Assembly (NCBI GenBank): GCA_018664265.1 | Contig: JABJOR010000563.1 | Span: 1 to 6,929 of the forward strand | Direction of reading: 5' to 3' | DNA from: Rhodospirillales bacterium | GTDB lineage: Bacteria > Pseudomonadota > Alphaproteobacteria > Rhodospirillales > Casp-alpha2 | DNA length: 6,929 nucleotides | In this document: positions 1-5,950 of the stretch, in pieces | Layout of the letters: every line of letters begins with the position of its first letter | Position numbering within the stretch: the first letter of the stretch is position 1 | Made by a program: the position numbers and the translations under genes | The notes under the pieces: model-generated | The model's database searches: none | What the model saw: the letters and a program-made list of their open reading frames with translations, nothing else | Told to the model about the DNA's origin: nothing

Positions 1-1236
1 CATACTTTGGTCTCTCAAGGTGTTGTAAATAACAGAGAAGCCCAGTCAAAGCATCAGATCGAAGGCCTTTTTGAAACCTCGTTTGCAGCTCATGCTGCCA
101 TGGAACCCCGCGCCGCTATTGTTTCAGTGAAAAAGGAAAATGCTGAGGTTTGGTGTGGTAGTCAGGACCCTTTTTTTGTTCAACGTCGCGTGGCCAAAGC
201 CATTGGGCGTTCAGCATCGAGCGTCATTGTCCATCCGCACCGAATGGGTGGTGCTTTTGGTGGGCGTGTTCCGTGCCAGGCATCAGAAGAAGCAGCCCTT
301 CTCTCGCAGGCGGTGGGGGCTCCGGTCCGCATCGAATGGGACCGGGAAACAGAATTTGCCTACAATTATTTTCAACCACGATTTTCTCATTTTATTAAAG
401 CCGGGATCACTGACGAAGGACAGATTGATCATTGGCAACACGACTTTGTTTCCTCGCCGATTATTACGGGCCTGGTTCCTGGCAATATTGCCTGGATCAT
501 GGACAAAGTGGTCGCTGATAAAGGTACGGCACGAGGCAGCCTGTTACCTTACAATATTAATAACCAAAGGGTTCGTTATTCGGATATTCGCACGCCAGTC
601 TCCGTTGGAGCGTGGCGTGGATTGGGATCGGCGCCCAATACATTCGCCATTGAAAGTATGATTGATCAACTAGCAGACACCGCCAATATTGATCCCCTTT
701 CATTTCGTTTGAAAAATTTGACTTCAACACAATACCGATTGGCCGGTGTTTTAAAACGTGTTGCAAAATTGGCTAAGTGGGGGAGCACTTCACCCGTGAA
801 TATCGGTCGCGGTATCGCCTGTGCCATTTATAAAAATGAAACCTATGTAGCAATAATAGCCGAAGTTGAAATGGACGTAGCCATCAAGGATTTGAGTATT
901 CGAAAAATTTACTGTGTGCACGATAGTGGTCTGGTGATCAATCCTGACCAGGTTGAAAATCAAATCGTTGGCAATATTGTCTGGGGGTGCAGTATGGTTC
1001 TTAAGGAACAGATTACGTTTGCGGAAGGTATGGTTAAACAACGCAACTTTGATGATTACGAATTCTTGCGCCACAGTGAAACCCCACAGATGATAATTGA
1101 TCTCGTTAAATCCGATGCTCCACCAACGGCAGTTGGTGAGTCTGCCTTTGGGCCAGTGGCGCCAGCAATTACCAATGCCATTTTTGCCGCAACGGGTATA
1201 AGGGTCAGTCGACTGCCTATGAATTTTGAGAATTAA
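1..1236 (+). CDS. Xanthine dehydrogenase-family molybdopterin-binding subunit, C-terminal part (5' end outside window)
   Basis: The frame is open from base 1 and ends at TAA 1234-1236, giving 411 residues. The TTG at position 7 is internal and not a start, because family members are normally around 700-770 residues. The sequence follows the second half of the molybdenum hydroxylase large subunit. It begins with the F-A-A-H-A-A-M-E-P strand, then the molybdopterin-contact motif GGAFGGR (247-267), the A-W-R-G-L-G motif (from 610) and the C-terminal V-G-E-S segment. The Glu codon of that segment (1138-1140) aligns with the catalytic Glu of the family. These enzymes hydroxylate or oxidise aldehydes and N-heterocycles using Mo-cytosine or Mo-pterin cofactor, with electrons passed to a separate 2Fe-2S subunit. 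The substrate cannot be told from this sequence. The usual 2Fe-2S partner is not downstream, so if present it must lie upstream of the window. An AraC-type regulator follows 52 bp later on the same strand. No frameshift or internal stop is seen. Confidence 0.9.
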   Translation, partial: HTLVSQGVVNNREAQSKHQIEGLFETSFAAHAAMEPRAAIVSVKKENAEVWCGSQDPFFVQRRVAKAIGRSASSVIVHPHRMGGAFGGRVPCQASEEAALLSQAVGAPVRIEWDRETEFAYNYFQPRFSHFIKAGITDEGQIDHWQHDFVSSPIITGLVPGNIAWIMDKVVADKGTARGSLLPYNINNQRVRYSDIRTPVSVGAWRGLGSAPNTFAIESMIDQLADTANIDPLSFRLKNLTSTQYRLAGVLKRVAKLAKWGSTSPVNIGRGIACAIYKNETYVAIIAEVEMDVAIKDLSIRKIYCVHDSGLVINPDQVENQIVGNIVWGCSMVLKEQITFAEGMVKQRNFDDYEFLRHSETPQMIIDLVKSDAPPTAVGESAFGPVAPAITNAIFAATGIRVSRLPMNFEN

Positions 1237-1272
1237 ATGAGTTAATGTAAAACAGTTCCAGAAAATTTATTT

Positions 1273-1291
1273 AGAAGGAATATAAGCCATA
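1273..1291 (+). promoter_or_regulatory. Ribosome binding site followed by ATA in place of a start codon
   Basis: AGAAGGA at 1273-1279 is a good Shine-Dalgarno sequence. Nine bases further on, at 1289-1291, lies ATA, in frame with the AraC-type gene. The frame is open from 1286 (a stop lies at 1283-1285). No ATG, GTG or TTG occurs in this frame until TTG 1418. The simplest reading is that an ancestral ATG here became ATA. Rare ATA/AUU-type initiation is the alternative. Confidence 0.55.
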
Positions 1292-2242
1292 CGAAGTTTT
1301 GCCAGAGCCAGCATATTAGAACTCATCATTCGCCAGGTCGAGCGTGCCCACCCCGATTTATTAGGTGTTCATAGTCGACCAACGGGTTCATTTCGCCAAG
1401 CACATGTACCCGCGGAGTTGAAACGAAGTATACTAAAGCTTGTCTGGCAGGAAGCCGGGGCTGATTTCCTTCTATCTATTGGGCAGGGAATTCAGGAAGC
1501 GCAGTACGACCCAATTTGGCGAGCTGCTTTATGCTCAAAAAAACCACAGCATCTTTTTGAAAAATGGCAACGATTTGAAAAATTTTCTCATTCGTCGAAC
1601 CGTGTTTGTATCCAGCAAAATGATGAAAACATGGCATATTTTCAGAGATACGCAATTAACGGTGGGGCTCCAACAATGCCGGAGAATTTCTTGATTTGCG
1701 GCTTGATAATTGCGCTCCTGGAGGGAATCGGCTGTTTAGGCCTTCGGTGTGAGATGCAAATTGAAGGCCGTGCCGGGTTTGTTATCCGAGAAAACGGGCA
1801 GTTTAAGCTGCCAAGAAATGTTGAAAAACTTGTAACGGATTCCTGGCAGATTGGATGGCAAAGTTTTTCATCTCGGATTAACAATCCAGTTTCAGAAATT
1901 ATTTCCTTACCAATACCCCATGATCAAACTACCCACATCGAATCTTTAGTCCGACTCTTAATGGCAGATGTTTCACATCAATGGAAAGTGGGTGAATTGG
2001 CACAGGAAACCGGGCAGTCCAAACGTTCGTTACAACGAAAGCTTGGAGAAGCGGGGCTTAATTTTTCCAGCCTCATCCGCAACGTGCGAATTCATGAAGC
2101 ATGTTCTTTGTTGGCTGAGGGTGATGCGCCAGTAACGAGCATCGCTTTCTGTACCGGGTTTTCCGACAGTGCTCATTTCAGTCGAGACTTCCGGGCCAGC
2201 ATGGGTATGACACCAACGGACTATCGCGTTGGAGTACAATGA
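1289..2242 (+). CDS. AraC-family transcriptional regulator with a non-canonical or lost start codon
   Basis: From the ATA at 1289 the frame gives 317 residues, normal for a full AraC-family regulator of the type with an N-terminal ligand-sensing domain. Residues about 1-220 are the effector domain. It includes an R-A-H-P-D-L-L segment and a conserved-looking P-E-N-F-L-I-C-G-L-I block. The C-terminal DNA-binding domain starts near residue 222. Its first helix-turn-helix is at W-K-V-G-E-L-A (codon 1982) through S-K-R-S-L-Q-R-K-L. The second is at V-T-S-I-A-F-C-T-G-F (codon 2132), then the S-A-H-F-S-R-D-F and M-T-P-T-D-Y-R signatures. The only canonical start in frame is TTG 1418, which has no obvious ribosome binding site and would remove about 43 residues that read as family-like coding sequence. 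The gene may therefore be translated from ATA, be made as a short form from TTG, or be silent. It probably regulated the adjacent molybdenum hydroxylase, judging from adjacency alone. Family assignment is firm; activity is uncertain. Confidence 0.85.
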   Translation: MRSFARASILELIIRQVERAHPDLLGVHSRPTGSFRQAHVPAELKRSILKLVWQEAGADFLLSIGQGIQEAQYDPIWRAALCSKKPQHLFEKWQRFEKFSHSSNRVCIQQNDENMAYFQRYAINGGAPTMPENFLICGLIIALLEGIGCLGLRCEMQIEGRAGFVIRENGQFKLPRNVEKLVTDSWQIGWQSFSSRINNPVSEIISLPIPHDQTTHIESLVRLLMADVSHQWKVGELAQETGQSKRSLQRKLGEAGLNFSSLIRNVRIHEACSLLAEGDAPVTSIAFCTGFSDSAHFSRDFRASMGMTPTDYRVGVQ

Positions 2243-2552
2243 AATTGTTGGGATGTACATTAATGAGGCCAAATGTGTGCTGCTGCACATGATGGCTCTG
2301 GATATATGTTCCACAATTAACCCGAATACACTATCTCATGAACGTAAGAGTGCATAAGTCGTTACTCTGGGACCGTGGTTGAATGGGATCAATAGGCTCC
2401 GAATGAAAGAATTGGGTATCGCAGCCAAAATATTAATCTCAAGTGATGTCCTGATTTCTCGTTATAACCAGACACCCCAATACCAACCATTTCCCCATCC
2501 CAAAACGCAAAAGGTTTACTCTTGGGCGTGCTGTTCTATGTAGCACTTCATC

Positions 2553-2654
2553 ATGTTACATATAAATGAACTCACATTCCGCGTAGGCGGGCGCATGCTG
2601 TTTGATCAGGCCACTGTGGTGGTTCCTGCGGGCCATAAAGTTGGCTTTGGCTAA
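2553..2654 (+). pseudogene. N-terminal remnant of an ABC-F family ATPase
   Basis: ATG at 2553 opens a frame of 33 codons ending at TAA 2652-2654. It begins M-L-H-I-N-E-L-T-F-R and ends A-G-H-K-V-G-F-G. This matches the conserved start of the ABC-F (Uup/YheS-type) tandem ATPases, in which the A-G-x-K-V-G segment runs directly into the first Walker A motif (G-x-N-G-x-G-K-S). Here the frame stops exactly before Walker A and no later part of the protein is found in any frame downstream. Full proteins are about 550-650 residues, so about 95% is missing. A weak promoter-like pair, TTTACT 2515-2520 and TATGTA 2537-2542, lies upstream and may be left from the original gene. The fragment cannot bind ATP. 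It is good evidence that a deletion or rearrangement ended here. Confidence 0.75.
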
Positions 2655-2834
2655 CGTCAATTATGGGCACTGTCACCGTAACCCTGTAACCGGAACTCAG
2701 AATTAGGAAATTGCGCTTATGACTTCTGCTTGCCTCATGGAACCAGTCATAATTCCTATGCACTGAAAGAGTCCGGGTTTAGCCTTTAGCGGGAATTTGC
2801 ACTATAAATATTCGATTTGAAAAATTAAAGATAA

Positions 2835-2862
2835 CTAGTATTTTAAGCACTTAGCCTACTAG
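2835..2862 (-). terminator. Possible weak terminator downstream of the secreted-protein gene
   Basis: CTAGTA (2835-2840) and TACTAG (2857-2862) form a 6-bp inverted repeat with a 16-base loop, starting a few bases after the stop codon of the minus-strand gene. Read on the minus strand, the stem is followed by a T-rich run. The stem is short and AT-rich, so this is only a candidate. Confidence 0.25.
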
Positions 2863-2867
2863 AGTTT

Positions 2868-4802
2868 TTAGCACTCATTTGCTGTAGCGATAATCAATCC
2901 CCATTTAGGTGAATTACCATGCATAACGCCATCGATTACTTTAAATGCGTCGCGAATAGATTGGCCGCTGGCATCAACAGCATATGCGATACAGGTATTT
3001 CCGATGCGTAATTTCACTTCAGTTTCGGCTGCGGCAAAGAATGCACTTCTATCTTTTCCCGTTGTCAAATATCCATAACTGGGTGACAGATAGACGGGCT
3101 TGCCAGAAAATAAATTTGCCAGTGCAGACGCTGCATCCAGGTGCAGATAGTTCCCATTTATAAAAAAAATTTTATTTTTAGATATTACAAGAGGAATTTT
3201 TGTATTATCCAATCCAAATTGAGCATCAAGATTACCGACAATCAAGGGCATATCAGAGTCTATCACCGATATCATATGCTCTTCATATTGCCGTGCAGCG
3301 TCAGAAGAGTTCTCAGGCCATGGATAATGCCCTCGCCAGTGAACAGGGTATAACTTGTTTTGATATATAACTTCAACCTCGTATGGAATTGGGCTTATAT
3401 CCTCGTTCCCACTAAGGCCCTCGATAAAATTTCCGCCAGCACGAGCCATTGTTTTTAACCAGTTCTTGCTATTTGGAATCCCAAGAGGGTGATAAATCAC
3501 CTTCACTGAATTTGCCTCAGGGTTGTCTGAGAGAGATAAAATTGTATCTGGCAAATCCTCTTTTTGATCGAACAAGGATGCAACACCGACTACATAGTAG
3601 AGCACTGCATTTTCAAGGAATTGATCATGAGTTACGCGTAACTCATAGCCTGCTGCTAATAATGCTGTACTAGCAGATTGCAAAACTGATTGGCGCATAT
3701 CGAAATAATATTCATCGTTTTCACCTGCATGGGTGATGATCAAATTTGCAACTGGTTTTGGGGCATCCGATGATTTCTTGCCATAACGGTTAATCTGTTC
3801 ACGTAATATTTTATGATCATAATCGATTGCAAAGCGAAGTTCGTTTGGATTGTAGCTGCCATCATCTTGTGTCGCAGCAACAAACCCATGCATTGCAAGG
3901 TCAAACTGGACAGAACGAAATAAACAAATACTTGGTTGAACCTTGTTTTGCATACCCCACTCGCCGGCAGTCAAACATCCTGCTGGCTTGTTTTGAGAAA
4001 CAGCATGAGCGTACATAATATTAAGATGTCCAAGTGTTCCATGAACCGAACCCATTTTGCTCATGTTAACAAGCATGTTTGCATCTGCTTTATTTCTGGA
4101 TGGATCCATTGGATAGGTAGCATAGTCTTCCGAGAGCCAGATATCACCTCTTCCATATCGATCATCAAAGAAATGAACATATGTGATTCCTTCGATTTTT
4201 GCCCGTCTCTCGATCGCAGCAATATAATCTGTTGAATAGGCCTCCTCATTTACCCAGATAGAAGTGCCATGTTGCCGTCCGATTTCAGCAAGTTCACCTA
4301 TCCAGGATGAAACAATTTCCGGAGAAATCACACTGACATCCAACTGGTCTGAATACTCTTTACCATTTTGAATAATATGAGCTAGGTCTTCTATCAGCAC
4401 ATTAACTTTTAGGTTTCGGTTTTTTGACTCTTCAACGAGAAAGCTAAATAAATCCCCATAATCTTCTGGTTGCTTGAAGCCAATTTTTCCAAGGACAGTT
4501 GAAGGATAAAAAACTGCACCATCCAGATTCATAACTTCCGCTGTTACGACTGTTATGCCCCGTTCAAGAAGATGATCCAACCATGAAGCAATGTTGCTTC
4601 TTTGTATGTTTATAGGTGGTGTATCGTCACTATCTTCGCCCGGGTTTTTCAAATATTCTCGAATTGGTTGATCAGCAGCAACCTCTAAATCAATGTATGC
4701 AGTGACATCATAGCTCTCCGCCAAACTTCCACGGGGAAATAGAAAAAAGAATGCTAGAATGAATATGCATTTTATAATCACATTAACAAAAAGGTTTTTC
4801 AT
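2868..4802 (-). CDS. Secreted protein of unknown family with probable TIM-barrel glycosidase-like domain
   Basis: The product has 644 residues from ATG 4802-4800. That start is preferred over TTG 4838 or ATG 4832 because it begins a standard signal peptide (M-K-N-L-F..., long hydrophobic run 12-22, cleavage likely after S-L-A at 28) and has AAAGAG nine bases upstream. Residues about 33-335 alternate beta strands and helices like a (beta/alpha)8 barrel of the glycoside-hydrolase-like type. Strand ends carry acidic groups: T-A-E-V (E89), I-E-D-L (E138, D139), W-V-N-E-E (E186, E187) and F-F-D-D-R (D213, D214). A second alpha/beta domain begins near residue 350 (A-N-L-I-I-T-H-A-G-E) and recalls the amidotransferase-like domain that follows the barrel in some secreted glycosidases. 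About 100 further residues complete the chain, ending in a Cys. Other cysteines include C276 and C293. Enzyme activity is inferred from fold pattern only; I do not recognise a family. It lies 39 bp downstream of the small membrane-protein gene and is probably co-transcribed with it. It is more AT-rich than the left part of the window. Confidence 0.8.
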   Translation of the reverse strand: MKNLFVNVIIKCIFILAFFFLFPRGSLAESYDVTAYIDLEVAADQPIREYLKNPGEDSDDTPPINIQRSNIASWLDHLLERGITVVTAEVMNLDGAVFYPSTVLGKIGFKQPEDYGDLFSFLVEESKNRNLKVNVLIEDLAHIIQNGKEYSDQLDVSVISPEIVSSWIGELAEIGRQHGTSIWVNEEAYSTDYIAAIERRAKIEGITYVHFFDDRYGRGDIWLSEDYATYPMDPSRNKADANMLVNMSKMGSVHGTLGHLNIMYAHAVSQNKPAGCLTAGEWGMQNKVQPSICLFRSVQFDLAMHGFVAATQDDGSYNPNELRFAIDYDHKILREQINRYGKKSSDAPKPVANLIITHAGENDEYYFDMRQSVLQSASTALLAAGYELRVTHDQFLENAVLYYVVGVASLFDQKEDLPDTILSLSDNPEANSVKVIYHPLGIPNSKNWLKTMARAGGNFIEGLSGNEDISPIPYEVEVIYQNKLYPVHWRGHYPWPENSSDAARQYEEHMISVIDSDMPLIVGNLDAQFGLDNTKIPLVISKNKIFFINGNYLHLDAASALANLFSGKPVYLSPSYGYLTTGKDRSAFFAAAETEVKLRIGNTCIAYAVDASGQSIRDAFKVIDGVMHGNSPKWGLIIATANEC

Positions 4803-4841
4803 TACAACACACTCTTTAAGATAAAGCAGCATAATCAAGCA

Positions 4842-5147
4842 TCATTGTCTAGATCGCTTAGAGTTGGTTTTATATGATTTTTCAAGAGATTCACTCTTTC
4901 CTTGCTTGATATAGCGGGACAGATTTTTGATATAAAAAATATAACATACAGCTAATATGCAACTCGCTATAAGAAAGGTCAAAACCATGGCAACAATATC
5001 TCCGACCATAAAAATATCAGCGATTACAGTCGATAGGGCACCTGAGAAACCAAAGAGGACAAAGACAATAGCAGTAAAAGCTAGCAGCCCGATCCATGAT
5101 CCTATGGTTTCTACGATCATATAGCCTAAAGATTTAAGCCCACCCAT
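4842..5147 (-). CDS. Small two-helix inner-membrane protein, unknown function
   Basis: This 101-aa product starts at ATG 5147-5145, with AGGA eight bases upstream, and stops at TGA 4844-4842. There are two strongly hydrophobic segments, roughly residues 10-35 and 48-73, separated by a short loop with an acidic residue. A basic, hydrophilic tail of about 28 residues (rich in K, R, S) follows and, by the positive-inside rule, should be cytoplasmic. No motif identifies a family. It is the first gene of a probable two-gene minus-strand operon with the large secreted protein, so it may help anchor, export or regulate that protein, but this is guesswork from adjacency. Signal-like start, ribosome binding site and sensible composition make it a likely real gene. 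Confidence 0.7.
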   Translation of the reverse strand: MGGLKSLGYMIVETIGSWIGLLAFTAIVFVLFGFSGALSTVIADIFMVGDIVAMVLTFLIASCILAVCYIFYIKNLSRYIKQGKSESLEKSYKTNSKRSRQ

Positions 5148-5187
5148 ACCCTTTATCCTATGTTACTTATTCAAACATTATCGGTTT

Positions 5188-5203
5188 TTGGCACGTTGAT
5201 TGA
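5188..5203 (+). promoter_or_regulatory. Sigma-54-like -24/-12 element
   Basis: TTGGCACG at 5188-5195 is a perfect -24 half of the sigma-54 consensus, and TTGA at 5200-5203 sits at the place of the -12 half. The required GG-N10-GC becomes GG-N10-GA, so one highly conserved base is missing. If used, it would drive the plus-strand secreted-protein genes from near 5215. Confidence 0.3.
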
Positions 5204-5225
5204 TATCATAAATTTAAGTATCAAT
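5199..5225. repeat. Inverted repeat, candidate operator in the divergent promoter region
   Basis: ATTGATA (5199-5205) and TATCAAT (5219-5225) are perfect 7-bp arms with a 13-base spacer. The small palindrome TAAATTTA sits at the centre. The arm spacing is about two helical turns, suited to a dimeric regulator, and the dyad overlaps the best promoter candidates on both strands. No regulator is encoded next to it. Confidence 0.35.
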
Positions 5226-5304
5226 TATTTGGCATAGCTTTCCAATATCATTTCACCTATTGGAATTTAACGCAAATTGTGCAACAAATGTTTGTATGTT
5301 GATG

Positions 5305-5312
5305 AAGGAGGA
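5305..5312 (+). promoter_or_regulatory. Strong ribosome binding site fixing the start of the 188-aa gene
   Basis: AAGGAGGA ends four bases before ATG 5317. It decides against the upstream in-frame ATG at 5260, which would add 19 residues before the signal peptide. Confidence 0.85.
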
Positions 5313-5316
5313 ATTT

Positions 5317-5883
5317 ATGAAAATTTTATCCAGAATTATTACAGTGCTATTCGTGTTGCTTACATGGAATACCATTATTAATAACGCACAGGCAGAAGAG
5401 ATTGTTTCTTCTGAAACGCCAACCGGTAATGGTGAAGAATGTGTGGTAAGAATTGTCGCACCGCAAACAAAAGGCAATTGTAAACTTGGTTCCAACCACG
5501 CGCATGCAAAACTCGTGATAGAAGGTTGGTATGAATCATTAGAGCTAACCCAATCCAACGAATTTATTAATGCCAACCATTCAACTTCAGAAAACCCTGA
5601 ATTGTGGGATATGCTCGCAGAGAGTTACTTCACTAAATTTGATAATGGCGGCTCTAACGGTATATATTTCTGGAATGCGAACCCCATCGATAGAAGCAAT
5701 CCTGATTATAACTTTTTATTTATAAATTTATCACCTGCGGCCGGAGAAAAAGATGCATGGTTCGAAGTTCCGGATGCTTTCTCTAAAGCTGAACTAGATC
5801 AAGCAGCGCAGGCAGCCACTACTTGGGCGAAAGCCTGGAAGAATTATCGTGGTGATAAGTTTTATAAAATAATCCCCCAGTGA
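5317..5883 (+). CDS. Secreted protein of unknown function, 188 aa
   Basis: The start is ATG 5317, chosen because of the strong ribosome binding site and because it begins directly with a signal peptide: basic start M-K-I-L-S-R, hydrophobic core about 7-17, and A-Q-A at 24-26 followed by E-E. The mature chain is about 162 residues. It has only two cysteines, C42 and C55, close together near its N-terminus and able to form a disulfide in the periplasm. The middle is rich in Asn and aromatic residues (for example G-I-Y-F-W-N-A-N-P). The C-terminal 50 residues look helical (S-K-A-E-L-D-Q-A-A-Q-A-A-T-T-W-A-K-A-W). I recognise no family, catalytic motif or membrane anchor. The gene lies 67 bp upstream of another secreted-protein gene on the same strand, with no clear terminator between them, so a shared transcript is likely. 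Confidence 0.8.
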   Translation: MKILSRIITVLFVLLTWNTIINNAQAEEIVSSETPTGNGEECVVRIVAPQTKGNCKLGSNHAHAKLVIEGWYESLELTQSNEFINANHSTSENPELWDMLAESYFTKFDNGGSNGIYFWNANPIDRSNPDYNFLFINLSPAAGEKDAWFEVPDAFSKAELDQAAQAATTWAKAWKNYRGDKFYKIIPQ

Positions 5884-5950
5884 CGCCTGACGATTTATTG
5901 AATTTAAAATCTTGAAGAACAATGAACAGGCTAAAGTAAGGGGGAGTGTC

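Larger units (their letters stand above)
2243..2867. other. Gene-poor, decayed intergenic region
   Basis: This is about 625 bp between the regulator and the minus-strand secreted-protein gene. It contains the ABC-F fragment at 2553-2654 and otherwise no frame I would call a gene. An open frame of 46 codons at 2403-2543 has no ribosome binding site and an unconvincing composition. A GTAACC hexamer occurs twice, 8 bases apart, near 2679-2692. No terminal inverted repeats, target duplications, transposase fragments or tRNA were seen. The stretch looks like a deletion junction rather than a regulatory region. Confidence 0.6.
5148..5316. promoter_or_regulatory. Divergent promoter region between two transcription units
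   Basis: These 169 bp separate two oppositely oriented units, so both promoters should lie here. A plus-strand sigma-70-like pair is TTGATA (5200-5205), a 17-base spacer, and AATTAT (5223-5228), which match the -35 and -10 consensus at five and four of six positions. A minus-strand candidate is TTGGAA, 17 bases, GATACT (about 5245 down to 5217), each with four of six matches. AT-rich sequence makes such matches easy, so the exact sites are uncertain; the divergent arrangement itself is clear. Confidence 0.5.

Noticed and set aside
140..661. 173-codon plus-strand open frame
   Set aside because: It lies wholly inside the molybdenum hydroxylase gene in another frame, with unusual composition; the hydroxylase frame has clear family motifs.
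1418..1420. TTG as the true start of the AraC-type gene
   Set aside because: There is no ribosome binding site at the right distance, and family-like coding sequence continues upstream to a well-placed ATA. It is kept only as a possible internal start.
2273..2290. ATGTG/CACAT hairpin after the AraC-type gene as a terminator
   Set aside because: The stem is only 5 bp and no T-run follows.
2403..2543. 46-codon open frame in the decayed region
   Set aside because: It has no ribosome binding site, no recognisable motif and a proline/glutamine-rich end; chance length in this composition.
2572..2763. 63-codon minus-strand open frame
   Set aside because: Half of it is antisense to the ABC-F remnant and there is no ribosome binding site. 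Reported only as an unexplained sequence finding.
4803..4838. N-terminal extension of the large secreted protein to TTG 4838
   Set aside because: It would place 12 residues before a complete signal peptide, and there is no ribosome binding site before 4838 or 4832.
5253..5576. 107-codon minus-strand open frame
   Set aside because: It is antisense to the 188-aa secreted-protein gene, which has a strong ribosome binding site and a signal peptide.
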